Shown: positions 1 to 7,771, counted from the first letter of the stretch. The stretch: DNA of 38,539 nt from Thermoplasmata archaeon (GCA_021827945.1 JAKATW010000155.1:1-38539), one strand, 5' to 3'. Numbers and translations: made by a program. Notes: generated from the sequence alone by a model not told the origin.

Positions 1-2
1 TC

Positions 3-233
3 AGAGTTGACCAAGAAATCTCCGACCTTGTGGAGAACCTGCTTCGTTATAAATTGGCAAGAAACAAAGCAGAGGCTGTAAGAATCATTATGAGGCAAGG
101 CATTTCAAATGCTAAAAAAGTAGTAGAGCGGAAGGAAAAAGGGAAGGAAGTCGTAAGAAAATGGTTAAAACACGGGCTTCCCGAATTATCGAAAGACCTT
201 TCTACAATCTCGATCAGGGCCAGGGAACGATGA
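3..233 (+). CDS. VapB-like ribbon-helix-helix antitoxin, 5' end off the window
   Basis: The reading frame is open from the first bases of the window, so the true start lies to the left; the GTG at 30 is only the first in-window start codon. The visible part begins RVDQEISDLVENLLR and continues with a basic helix (RNKAEAVRIIMRQGI), the pattern of the second half of a ribbon-helix-helix DNA-binding domain, followed by a charged C-terminal arm that in VapB-type antitoxins wraps the toxin. The stop overlaps an ATG (ATGA at 230-233) that opens the remains of a PIN-domain toxin, the usual VapB-VapC arrangement. Family call is by pattern recognition; the exact antitoxin family is not certain. Confidence 0.6.
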   Translation, partial: RVDQEISDLVENLLRYKLARNKAEAVRIIMRQGISNAKKVVERKEKGKEVVRKWLKHGLPELSKDLSTISIRARER

Positions 234-332
234 ATCAATCGATACAACTTGATACTGGCTGTTTGGAATGAGAATGATTCGTGGAAGGCAGAAATGTTGT
301 CTGTTCTCAATGGAGAAAGGGACACAACCTAA
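230..332 (+). pseudogene. vapC (PIN-domain toxin) relic, frameshifted and truncated
   Basis: Starting at the ATG that overlaps the antitoxin stop, the frame reads MNQSIQLDT and then hits TGA after four more codons. A second frame continues in PIN-like fashion: LILAVWNENDSWKAEMLS, ending with TAA at 330-332. The two join if one copy of the 11-base stretch AACTTGATACT were present twice, which would give the classic LDTNLILAVW metal-binding opening of VapC. I infer loss of one copy of a tandem repeat as the frameshift event. The rest of the PIN fold (about 90 residues, including the other acidic residues) is absent. This toxin is inactive if the reading is right. Confidence 0.5.
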
Positions 333-334
333 GA
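326..334 (+). repeat. 9-base direct repeat, left copy
   Basis: AACCTAAGA occurs here, exactly where the vapC relic ends, and again at 4514-4522. Between the copies lie the split integrase, tnpB and the AbiE pair. This may mark an old insertion boundary, but nine bases is short and chance is possible. Confidence 0.3.
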
Positions 335-350
335 TTCTCCTAAGCAGAAT

Positions 351-1082
351 TTGAGTATCAGGTACATGATTCTCATGCGGAATCACATTTATAGTGAATT
401 GTTATCATATTACTTGATGGAGGGGGACAGGGTCTACAATATAGAGGGACTCCTGGAGCAGACTAAAACACGATTAGTTCAGGAAGAAGCCCTCAATTCA
501 GACGTTAAAAAAGCCATCCTCGATTTTATTGACGATCTCACTATGGACTACTTATCCCATCACATGCGGTACTTTTACTTAACGAGACTTAAGGTACTTG
601 CCCGAGTCCTGGGAGATGCGTTCCTACACCCAACGAAGCAAGATATAAAGATGACAGTATTGAAACTAAAAGCAGCTAAGACCAGGAGAAATGGCAATTA
701 TGCGGATAGCACGATGAACGGGTTATTCATGACGTTAAAGAAATTCTATCACCTCTATGAAAATGGTAAGTACCAAGAATCTGTTAGTGGACTCAGACTG
801 AACTGGCATCCTGCCAAGGACAAGAAATCCGAGGAAATCGTCTCACCCGAGGAGCTTGATATGCTACTCGGCGCCAGCCGCAACGAGAGGGATAAGGCCC
901 TTATAGCGATGCTCTACGATTCAGGGTGCAGGATAGGGGAACTCTTGACGCTCAGGGTCAAGGATATAGAGTTTGACAATTATGGAATGAAACTGACGGT
1001 AAAGGGGAAGACATGGGTAAGGAAGGTCAGGGCTCTTAACGCTATCGCGATATCCTATGCGATACTGTGGAATGTTGTTTGA
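351..1082 (+). pseudogene. Tyrosine recombinase (archaeal integrase), N-terminal part, interrupted
   Basis: About 228 residues of a tyrosine integrase: an N-terminal SAM-like core-binding domain (residues ~50-150, with SSTxxxxL-like helices) and the opening of the catalytic domain, including EIVSPEELDMLL and the first catalytic arginine in YDSGCRIGELLTLRVKDI (Arg194). Homology stops after KGKTWVRKVR, near base 1035; the last ~15 residues to the stop at 1080-1082 look foreign. The box II HxxR and catalytic tyrosine are missing here; the tyrosine end resumes at about 2484 after a tnpB gene. The track start is TTG at 351; ATGs at 366 and 375 are equally possible. Such integrases catalyse site-specific recombination of archaeal viruses and plasmids. 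This copy cannot be active. Confidence 0.8.
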
Positions 1083-1154
1083 TCCGGCATGTTTCCGTTG
1101 AGAATGGTTGCAACAGGAGTGTAGAACCTCCGTCCCATATTACTATGAATTCAT

Positions 1155-2471
1155 TTGTTCATTTTTTTCATTTGTCATCAGGGTATAGAAAGTTCAAGTA
1201 CCTGGAACTGGAATTATGGAAGTGATGGTGAAGTCTTGACTCATCCCTGGAAGTCTTCAGGAGATAAGAGGACGGTATGGTGGTACTACGAACCTTCACC
1301 CACCATAATGTATTACCTCAGCGACATGAGAGACGCCATTAGATATGGTGTAACGAAATCTTACCTGCAGTGGAAGAGTAATGGTACTATTCCCTCCCCC
1401 ATAGACCTGAGGAAGTATATCAAACCATGGTTCTATTCCAATTACGGCTATGCTAAGCACCACATCAACCCAGTGTGCAGATCATCTGTTTCCATTCTCC
1501 GCTCATTCAGGAAGAACCACAGAAACAAGAGATACCCTCAAGTCAACAGGCTAGCAATGAGACTGGATTCAGAGCTTGTGAAGATCGTTGATGGGAGAGT
1601 GAGGATAACAATGAGACCAGGGCAGTACGAATTCATTCCCATAAACACCAGGAACAAGAAGTGGGAAGAGTACTCAAAGCACAAGATAGGAGAAGTTCTC
1701 ATCACAGACAGGATAATATCGATCTCCTTCTCCATTCCAGACAGGAAAGAGATATCTGGTAAGAAGATCGGGATGGACACAAACTTTTCCAACATAACAG
1801 GAACAGTGTTTGATGGAGGCATAAAGGAAGTTATTTGGAAATCAACCTCCAGCATAGGGAGTATACAGAACGACTTCTCGAGGAGGAGAAGGGAATTACA
1901 GAAGCACGTCAGGAATCAAGAGAAGAGAAATAGGAAGATGAAACGGACAAGGGGAAGGGAGAGGAACAGAATCAACGATGCTATGCACAAGCTATCCTCT
2001 TCAATGGTCAAGGAACATCCAGATGCATCATTCATACTTGAAGACCTGAGTAACATAAGAAAAACTTCAAGACCACGATCAAAGAAGATGAGAACACATC
2101 TCAACAGGTGGCCCTATTCAGAGTTCCAGAGGATGATAGAATACAAGAGCAGATTCAAAACGATATACGTGAATCCGGGAGGGACTTCGTCAGAATGTCC
2201 CGTCTGTGGTGGAAGGCTGAAGCACCCTGCCTGGAAGATATCAAGATGCTATAACTGTGGTAAGGACTACGACAGAGACAGGTTGTCATCACTGGCAATA
2301 ACCCTGCGTGGCCTTCACCTGTGCGGAGACCCGTTCCCCGTGAGTGCGAAAGCCTCTTTACCATCTGTGATGGATGAATATCTGTACGTCGGCAGTCCAC
2401 CTGAAACTGCTGGAGCAGGAGGGACTGAGATGGTATATGCTTCGAACAATATTATGCACAACAATGCATAA
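1155..2471 (+). CDS. tnpB: TnpB, RNA-guided nuclease of an IS200/IS605-family element
   Basis: RuvC-type nuclease with the three expected acidic positions counted from base 1155: Asp208 (GMDTNFSNITG), Glu296 (FILEDLSNIR) and Asp375 (YDRDRLSSLAI). A four-cysteine zinc ribbon (CPVCGGRL...CYNCG) lies between the last two, and a basic arginine-rich helix at ~240-270. No tnpA is present, so this is a TnpB-only element. TnpB proteins of this class cut DNA guided by an RNA made from the element's right end; that RNA would overlap or follow bases ~2300-2500. The N-terminus is unclear: the frame opens at TTG 1155 with poor context, and ATG 1308 (MYYLSDMRDAIRYG) fits the family better. The third motif lacks the usual Asn after DRD (DRDRL). 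It sits inside the integrase gene, and its stop is only ~13 bases from resumed integrase homology, in the same frame. Confidence 0.85.
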   Translation: MFIFFICHQGIESSSTWNWNYGSDGEVLTHPWKSSGDKRTVWWYYEPSPTIMYYLSDMRDAIRYGVTKSYLQWKSNGTIPSPIDLRKYIKPWFYSNYGYAKHHINPVCRSSVSILRSFRKNHRNKRYPQVNRLAMRLDSELVKIVDGRVRITMRPGQYEFIPINTRNKKWEEYSKHKIGEVLITDRIISISFSIPDRKEISGKKIGMDTNFSNITGTVFDGGIKEVIWKSTSSIGSIQNDFSRRRRELQKHVRNQEKRNRKMKRTRGRERNRINDAMHKLSSSMVKEHPDASFILEDLSNIRKTSRPRSKKMRTHLNRWPYSEFQRMIEYKSRFKTIYVNPGGTSSECPVCGGRLKHPAWKISRCYNCGKDYDRDRLSSLAITLRGLHLCGDPFPVSAKASLPSVMDEYLYVGSPPETAGAGGTEMVYASNNIMHNNA

Positions 2472-2900
2472 TGTTTTGAGAACGGATGGGTCCATGGTTC
2501 TAGGATGTCGAGGGTTTATGTCAACTTGAGCGATGAGCAGGTAGACGATGCTGTCCTGAAGGTCTATGGAATCGAAAAACAGAAAGACGGAAAGGGGAAC
2601 ACGATTCAGTACGGGCCTAAAATATGCGTTAAATGCGGAGTCGAGAATCCATCGATAGCTGATTACTGTTCCAAATGCGGCGCCCCCCTTAATAAAGATA
2701 AAATTACAGAGCCGGGAGGCAATGCGAAAGGGAATGAAACTGCGAATAAAGAGCAGTCTTTAATTGATAACAGCGGTAAAGAACTTGCGAAGGACTTTGA
2801 TCCAAAATTCAAAGAAAAAATACTGGAAGACTTGCTAAATGAAATAGTCCGCAATTCTCAACTCAAGGAGAAATTTTTAAGGGCTTTAATGGATAAATAA
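2472..2900 (+). pseudogene. Tyrosine recombinase, C-terminal part with catalytic Tyr and zinc ribbon
   Basis: Directly after the tnpB stop and in the same frame, the sequence resumes with GWVHGSRMSRVYVNLS, matching the end of archaeal integrases (typically GW..GS.M...YVHLSG), where the tyrosine is the nucleophile. It continues with DAVLKVYGIE and a C-terminal zinc ribbon (CVKCG...CSKCGAPL), also typical of methanogen/Thermococcus-type integrases, then a charged ~60-residue tail. The first ATG is at 2505, so a 131-residue protein could be made, but it lacks the arginine and HxxR boxes. Compared with relatives about 100 residues of the catalytic core are lost between the two halves, so the tnpB insertion came with, or was followed by, a deletion. 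The stop is 4 bases from the convergent AbiEii stop. Confidence 0.75.
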
Positions 2901-2904
2901 TAGA

Positions 2905-3666
2905 TCATTTTTCGATCAACCTTTCAATCTCACTAGTTACCTCTGAGAAATTTGGAAGGCTTCCTATAATGAGACCTTTTAGATCATTTTTCCAGAGCCT
3001 TTCTTTCGCTAGCATTCTCGCCTTGAATTGATCTGAATTGAATTCTATTCCATAAATTTGGAGTTGCTCTCTTATTAGAGAGTGATCGACTTCGATTCCT
3101 TTTTTCAAGAGGAACCATAAGTCATATACGTCCCTTGGCTTTTCTCGCGTAACTATTGCCCTTATTTTTTCTGCCAGTATCTCTTTTTCATTCATGGCAA
3201 TCACATCAAAGGCAGGTATGTCGCTGTAAGACGACACAAAAAAGGACTTTACGTAATGCATAGATAACCTTTCCCTGTGACTAATGTTCAATGAAATATG
3301 ACAGGCGCTTTCCTTTCTACCATCATATAGAGGACCTCGGAAGGAGAAGAAAATATTTGTTTCGTTATTGTGAGCTTCTATAGTGGAATGTGAAGTGACT
3401 CCAATTAGTCTAGTCGATCTAACTAACAGGTCGGTATGGCGTCTATAATCGAATTTCTTTGAATTTAAAGTGAAATCAAGGTCTTCGCTAAACCTATTCA
3501 AATTATATAGCTTATAAAGAGACGTTCCACCTTTGAGAACGATAGCATCCCCAATTTCCTGGCTTATGGAAAAAAGAAGCACCTCCAGCAAGTAGTCCTT
3601 CTCTGCATTTGATATGGAAATTCTCTTTCTCTCTGCAACCCTTTTCAGTTCTTCTCTCCTAATCAT
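2905..3666 (-). CDS. abiEii: AbiEii-family nucleotidyltransferase toxin (type IV toxin-antitoxin)
   Basis: 253 residues with the AbiEii/AbiGii nucleotidyltransferase signature: LKGGTSLYKLY (residues ~42-52) followed by FSEDLDFTL, the GG-S/T and DxD motifs that bind nucleotide and metal. A later ILAEKIRAIVTREKPRDVYDLW stretch, here broken by me into IRAIVTREKPRDVYD, is the conserved family block with a lysine and RDxYD. Known members are nucleotidyltransferases that arrest growth by modifying RNA such as tRNA 3' ends. The start ATG overlaps the stop of the upstream AbiEi gene by 4 bases, showing translational coupling. Length and motifs are complete, so the gene appears intact. Confidence 0.88.
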   Translation of the reverse strand: MIRREELKRVAERKRISISNAEKDYLLEVLLFSISQEIGDAIVLKGGTSLYKLYNLNRFSEDLDFTLNSKKFDYRRHTDLLVRSTRLIGVTSHSTIEAHNNETNIFFSFRGPLYDGRKESACHISLNISHRERLSMHYVKSFFVSSYSDIPAFDVIAMNEKEILAEKIRAIVTREKPRDVYDLWFLLKKGIEVDHSLIREQLQIYGIEFNSDQFKARMLAKERLWKNDLKGLIIGSLPNFSEVTSEIERLIEK

Positions 3667-4376
3667 TTCCCCACGTTATCCTTTACTTCCCATTTATGGT
3701 CTATTAAGCCCTTGCTTGGAAGATTTGGCTCGAGAATCGTTACCTGGTCGTATATATGGCCCTTCAACCTATAGAAGAAGTCGTATCCACTCATATCCAT
3801 CATGTATCCAATTCTCTTGATTAATGCTACATTTCTAGTCCTCAAAGAGTACCCTATCAGTTTTTGCTTGCTGATTCTATTTGCCTTGAGTTGAATGATT
3901 TCTTGTATCTCTGGTATTGAAATTTTCTTGAACAGAACGGAGTCAACAATCGCTTTCTCTGGATCCGCCATAAATATCTCAATTCCGTCCCTTACGATCT
4001 TCTGGTAGCCAAACAGCTGACTAGGATCAATTTTTATGAAGAAAATTTGAGTATTCAATATGCTGAGGACCGAGTTTTTTCTATATCTTGTGGTGAATAC
4101 CCAGAATGAGTGTGGGATTTGCTCGGTCAGATTGTGATAACTCAAAGAATTCCATATGGATAAATAAGAGGGCCACGTTATACTTGAAGCAACCAATAAG
4201 GGGTCGCTTTGGGTCGTATATTTCCCTCTCTCGATCCTTGTAATTTTATTCCGTGAGATCCATCTATGAACTACCTCGGTTGCATATTCTGGTGACTTGC
4301 CTAAAATGCTGGCAAGCTGGACCGTGGTAAAAATAGGTCTATCCTCAAGCGTTCTAGAAATTTCTTCCCATCTCAC
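3663..4376 (-). CDS. abiEi: AbiEi-family antitoxin / transcriptional repressor
   Basis: 237 residues, first gene of the AbiE operon. The N-terminal ~70 residues form a winged helix (FTTVQLASILGKSPEYATEVV, quoted to position, with RIERGKYT as the wing), as in AbiEi antitoxins. The following part contains DPLLVASSIT, a conserved YLSIWNSLSYH block and the DPEKAIVDSVLF block typical of the AbiEi C-terminal domain. AbiEi proteins neutralise AbiEii without direct contact (type IV) and repress their own promoter by binding inverted repeats; such a repeat is present upstream at 4418-4441. Family call is by motif and by its coupled AbiEii neighbour. Confidence 0.82.
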   Translation of the reverse strand: MRWEEISRTLEDRPIFTTVQLASILGKSPEYATEVVHRWISRNKITRIERGKYTTQSDPLLVASSITWPSYLSIWNSLSYHNLTEQIPHSFWVFTTRYRKNSVLSILNTQIFFIKIDPSQLFGYQKIVRDGIEIFMADPEKAIVDSVLFKKISIPEIQEIIQLKANRISKQKLIGYSLRTRNVALIKRIGYMMDMSGYDFFYRLKGHIYDQVTILEPNLPSKGLIDHKWEVKDNVGK

Positions 4377-4396
4377 GCAATAGCTATGGTGTTGTT

Positions 4397-4441
4397 AAAT
4401 ATAAATTTTGTTAGTAGTTAATTATCATTTATGATAGTTAA
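4397..4441 (-). promoter_or_regulatory. abiE promoter and palindromic operator
   Basis: On the minus strand an A/T-rich TATA-like element (AATTTATATTTAAC, about 4397-4410) lies 21-34 bases before the abiEi start. Immediately upstream is an inverted repeat with 11-base arms, one mismatch and a 2-base spacer: TTAATTATCAT (4418-4428) against ATGATAGTTAA (4431-4441). The place and form suit an autoregulatory AbiEi operator. Confidence 0.6.
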
Positions 4442-4513
4442 TAGCTTACGTATTTTATTCAACATATCCGAGGTTATCGTTACGCTTTCACGTTGGGTTA
4501 CTGAATCAAAAAG

Positions 4514-4533
4514 AACCTAAGAGGATTCTTAGG
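4514..4533 (+). repeat. Right copy of 9-base direct repeat within a perfect 7-base inverted repeat
   Basis: AACCTAAGA at 4514-4522 matches 326-334. Its CCTAAGA (4516-4522) also forms a perfect inverted repeat with TCTTAGG (4527-4533), 4-base spacer. It could be an element end, a small hairpin or coincidence. Confidence 0.35.
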
Positions 4534-4547
4534 AAAAAGGAGTTTAA

Positions 4548-4667
4548 GTGAACCCAGTTATTGGGCTGTGCATCGAAACCCTCCGGTTGTTTGAACTCCT
4601 TCCAGAAAAACCAGAACAAGAGATTGCCGATAATTTTTTGAAAAGTATTAGAAAAAAAGGTTGGTAG
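4548..4667 (+). CDS. Possible small ORF or gene remnant, 39 residues
   Basis: GTG start at 4548 preceded by an AAAGGAG at 4536-4542 with 5-base spacing, a good ribosome-binding site. The product (MNPVIGLCIETLRLFELL and then a charged tail ending IRKKGW) is not recognised. It ends two bases before the converging vapC relic. It may be a small protein or the tail of a deleted antitoxin; evidence is only the start context and clean reading frame. Confidence 0.3.
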   Translation: MNPVIGLCIETLRLFELLPEKPEQEIADNFLKSIRKKGW

Positions 4668-4668
4668 G

Positions 4669-4972
4669 CTAATGCATTACCAGCGAAAGACTGACTTCTT
4701 CAAATTCCTTGTCAAATGTCCTAAGATTGTCCATGCCATTCGTCTTTACTTGAGAAATAATTGTGCAATCTGTGAAGCTGAATCTGGTTGTTTTCTGATT
4801 TCTGAAAATTTGCCAGGAATGGTCAAGCATCGGCTGGTCCACTCTCCACAACTCCAGCGATTCCACGATCTATCGCCGACAAAATCTTTCTTGAATAGGA
4901 ATAAAATGAAGGATCGCTGTGGATGACATTTAAGAACACGTTAGTGTCTATGCAGGTCTTAATCCCACTCAT
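4669..4972 (-). pseudogene. vapC (PIN-domain toxin) relic with internal deletion
   Basis: The gene starts with an ATG at 4972 inside the last codons of the AbrB-type antitoxin gene (14-base overlap). The first frame gives MSGIKTCIDTNVFLNVIH, the metal-binding DTN opening of a PIN domain, and runs 49 residues to a TGA at 4823-4825. A second frame then supplies the PIN C-terminus: FSFTDCTIISQVK and NLRTFDKEFEEV, ending at 4669. Together they cover both ends of a PIN domain, but the middle, including the conserved glutamate region, is missing. A deletion plus frameshift near 4825 explains this. The toxin should be inactive while its antitoxin gene is intact. Confidence 0.65.
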
Positions 4973-5189
4973 CTCTGATTTTTTTCATCATTCTTTTCGC
5001 TGATTTACTGAATGGAGTCGAATCTTCTAAAACTTCAACTGTACCTTTCTTTTCAGCCTTCCTAATGATGATACTTCCATTTTTCTTTTCGAACAGCACT
5101 TTATCGCCAGCCTTTACTCCAAGATCCAGTCTAAATTCGACAGGAATAGTTACCTGCCCCTTTCCTGTCACTTTGCTCAGTTTTGTCAT
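4959..5189 (-). CDS. AbrB/MazE/SpoVT-family antitoxin (VapB type)
   Basis: 76 residues with the swapped-hairpin AbrB fold signature at the N-terminus: KVTGKGQVTIPVEFRLDLGV (residues ~6-25), then GDKVLFEKKNGSIII. The C-terminal half is acidic/basic and helical, expected to bind a PIN toxin. It overlaps the start of the vapC relic, so the pair was a VapBC operon. The protein is intact and full-length for the family, leaving an orphan antitoxin that could still bind its own promoter. No clear operator was picked out upstream. Confidence 0.85.
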   Translation of the reverse strand: MTKLSKVTGKGQVTIPVEFRLDLGVKAGDKVLFEKKNGSIIIRKAEKKGTVEVLEDSTPFSKSAKRMMKKIRDEWD

Positions 5190-5364
5190 TATATCATTAC
5201 CACGAAGTGAAGAATACCTTGTATTACTGCCTTACCTGTCGATGAAGTATGCAGCATTATTCTAAGATTGTCAATGAGCTTCTGACTTGATGACCGAACC
5301 TTCTGCTTTAAACTACACAAAGGGTCTGTAATATTTACACTCACACAGCTTTAAGTCTGAGCAT

Positions 5365-6753
5365 TCACCAAGGGGCTGTTCTCTTGTTTCTTCTACCCCT
5401 GAGATATTTAGCAGAGATCAGGACAATCCCGATCGGAATTCCAAACCACTGCAGTACGTCAACCTCAAAGATAAATGATCCAGGCTTGCCGTAAACGAGC
5501 CAGCTGAGGAATTCCGCAAATGCAGAGAATATTATCAGCCAGGTCAGTGAGATGATGAACTTGTTCTCTTCAAGGAGCAAGAGCCTAGATGTCTTTCTTG
5601 GGAGCTCAATTACGATCTGAGAATATCCAACTGCGAAAAGCGCTATGGAAGGGAGGAACTGCACAGTATATGATATGAGATTGTTCCCAGTTCCAATTAA
5701 AGCTGTCCAGTCTCCGTCAACCAAGATGGCTAGGTAAAAGGTGATGAATCCCGCTACGGGAATGGAAGTGAGCAAGAATACAAATCTCCCTTCTTTCTCG
5801 TGACTTTTCTTTCTTATAGTAAAATAAAGGAAGTATGCTATTCCAGCAATTAAAGCAGCTAACACGCTGAAGAAGGAGATGTTCAATCCCGTCAATAGTG
5901 CTTGAAATTCGCTTGTGTACAGCCTGTAAATACTTGGAATGGCGGAAGTGACGCTGTTTCTAAAAATCTCAGCGGCAAAATTACTCGAGAGCCATGTCCA
6001 TATTGTGAGTAAGAGGAATAATATCAAAACTGATACATAACCTAGGTTCCTCCCTCTGAGTTGTATGCGCGAAAGGTCAGTGGCAGTGATATCGATGATG
6101 GAAATCATTCCAATACCTGTCACCAGGATTATCCCAGCAAACACAAAGGAGATCACCAGAACCGATGCTGTGCCGATGATGAATAGAGAAATGAATAGCC
6201 CGATGATTATTATTGCAGTTAAAAATGTGCTCTGAATCTTGGAATTATTCTTCAAGCTTCTCGGCCAGTAATGATAGAGGGAATGGAAGATCGACTCGAA
6301 AGCTAGTATTATGACGGCAGCGTAGATCAATTCGAGCGAAAAAATGGGGGAAAAGAAATGGGTCAAGGTACCCAAACCCGCTGCAAGTGATAGCCCTGAG
6401 AAGGGGATTATTATGTGTTTGTATCTGAACAGGTACGTCAAGTCGTGCTTCAGTGCTTCGAGATTCTTTCCCCTCGATTTGAGCGCTTCTTCTTTTAGCA
6501 TTGCATATATGGAGAAAATAGACAGCAGAATCAGGACCAGGACAGAAGTATAAGACCAGAGAGTGAAGACCGCACTAAATTCTATTCTGAACATGAGTGA
6601 AAGAGAGACCAGTATTGGAATCGCAAGGAGTACAAGAGAGATTGAAAGTATGGAAAAGCCTCGGGTAATTCCGTCAAGCCCACTTTTATCTGTTTCTGAA
6701 GTATCCGCGACAATTCCGTTTGACTCGTGTTTGCTGCTTTCTGTCAATGCCAA
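5365..6753 (-). CDS. Polytopic membrane protein of unknown function
   Basis: 462 residues with about twelve hydrophobic spans after a polar N-terminal ~30 residues and ending in a basic tail (RGRRNKRTAPW). Spans are roughly at 33-55, 60-83, 113-135, 140-160, 175-200, 203-225, 238-258, 295-318, 333-355, 370-392, 405-425 and 430-450. No transporter signature is recognised. The start is a TTG at 6753 with no ribosome-binding site; a TATA-like TTTTAAATC at about 6768-6777 on the minus strand suggests a leaderless or near-leaderless message, and a second TTG lies two codons in. It is monocistronic, with an unrelated accessory zone downstream. Confidence 0.75.
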   Translation of the reverse strand: MALTESSKHESNGIVADTSETDKSGLDGITRGFSILSISLVLLAIPILVSLSLMFRIEFSAVFTLWSYTSVLVLILLSIFSIYAMLKEEALKSRGKNLEALKHDLTYLFRYKHIIIPFSGLSLAAGLGTLTHFFSPIFSLELIYAAVIILAFESIFHSLYHYWPRSLKNNSKIQSTFLTAIIIIGLFISLFIIGTASVLVISFVFAGIILVTGIGMISIIDITATDLSRIQLRGRNLGYVSVLILFLLLTIWTWLSSNFAAEIFRNSVTSAIPSIYRLYTSEFQALLTGLNISFFSVLAALIAGIAYFLYFTIRKKSHEKEGRFVFLLTSIPVAGFITFYLAILVDGDWTALIGTGNNLISYTVQFLPSIALFAVGYSQIVIELPRKTSRLLLLEENKFIISLTWLIIFSAFAEFLSWLVYGKPGSFIFEVDVLQWFGIPIGIVLISAKYLRGRRNKRTAPW

Positions 6754-7003
6754 TTTATCTGAGCAGTGATTTAAAACTTTCTTAGTTTTCCTGAGTAATT
6801 TGAAGAGTAAGAGAAATAAAAATATGTTTTTGACTTCAAATTTCCATCAGTTCTACAAACTATACCATAAATACCTTCAATATCCACAAACGTGGGAATT
6901 GTTGATAATTTGCGTAGAATTCGGCTAGAACAAGATTAAATACATCGAAACCTGTATACAAGTGCAAGGTATTCGCTCAGAGCGATTGGCGGAGTAGTGC
7001 GGT

Positions 7004-7276
7004 ATGCCGAATGGTCCGTGGAGCAAAATGATATCAATTGACTGTCCGTTTGAAGATGCGACCCATACCTATACATTGGTCTATCTCATTAGGGGCCAAG
7101 ACACCATCGTCACGACTCTGAATTACGAAGACAAACAGCGGGAGAATGAACCCGAAGAAAAGGATGTCACGATCTTAAGAGCATTCAAATGCCCCACCAC
7201 TGGAAAACATTTCAAGGCTGAAATTGAGATGTCAATCTCACTAAAAATGGATAAAGACAAGATTTCAGTGCAGTGA
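7004..7276 (+). CDS. Small soluble protein of unknown function
   Basis: 90 residues, not recognised. It has two cysteine-proline pairs (DCPFED near residue 14 and FKCPTTGKHF near 62) and alternating beta-like segments, with a lysine-rich end. ATG 7004 has a GGAG 8 bases upstream; a second ATG at residue 9 is possible. Its stop overlaps a GTG (GTGA at 7273-7276) that may begin the following membrane-protein gene, so the two are likely co-translated and functionally linked. Confidence 0.6.
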   Translation: MPNGPWSKMISIDCPFEDATHTYTLVYLIRGQDTIVTTLNYEDKQRENEPEEKDVTILRAFKCPTTGKHFKAEIEMSISLKMDKDKISVQ

Positions 7277-7725
7277 GAATAATGTCAAACGATAGACCCA
7301 AGATTGTTTCAGTTTCTCCGTTGTCGAGTTCCGAAGAAACGTACATAAAAGCGGCAGAGAATCAAGCTGGAAAATCTTTCGACGTCTTGAGAACATTTGC
7401 GGGCATGATGATTTCAGTTCAGTCAGGTTTCATCGCAGTTTATTTTGCAATTCTGAAATTCATAGGCATCAATGCTGCTTCGGGTACGGGTTTCTTACCG
7501 CTGGTTCTGATCTTTCCACCATTGTTTTTTGGGCTGGGCATAGTTTTCTTTATCTTCGTTGCTCTCCCAATTCTAGAAAAAATGCGATTGGATCAGCCCG
7601 ATAAGATAGTAGAAAAGTGGAATAGGGTGCTGATGATCAAGTTCGTTTTCATAATAGCGGGACTGGTCTCTTTCTTCATTGCAATTGTCGGAATAATTTA
7701 CGTAGGCATGTCTGTGCTGGCCTGA
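7273..7725 (+). CDS. Small membrane protein of unknown function
   Basis: 150 residues with a soluble N-terminal ~40 residues and three or so hydrophobic spans: MMISVQSGFIAVYFAILKF (quoted, ~49-67), LPLVLIFPPLFFGLGIVFFI (~78-97) and the C-terminal FVFIIAGLVSFFIAIVGII (~123-141). The frame may start at GTG 7273, overlapping the upstream stop, or at ATG 7282 three codons later (MSNDRPKIVS). No family is recognised. The tight spacing makes a two-gene operon with the preceding 90-residue protein. Confidence 0.65.
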   Translation: MRIMSNDRPKIVSVSPLSSSEETYIKAAENQAGKSFDVLRTFAGMMISVQSGFIAVYFAILKFIGINAASGTGFLPLVLIFPPLFFGLGIVFFIFVALPILEKMRLDQPDKIVEKWNRVLMIKFVFIIAGLVSFFIAIVGIIYVGMSVLA

Positions 7726-7771
7726 ACTGAGTTGAGACCTTTTGCAGCCTAAGACCCAAGTTAAAATTATT

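Noticed and set aside
1155-2471. Cas12-type CRISPR effector
   Set aside because: Size, motif order and inserted position fit TnpB of IS200/IS605; no cas1, cas2 or array is nearby.
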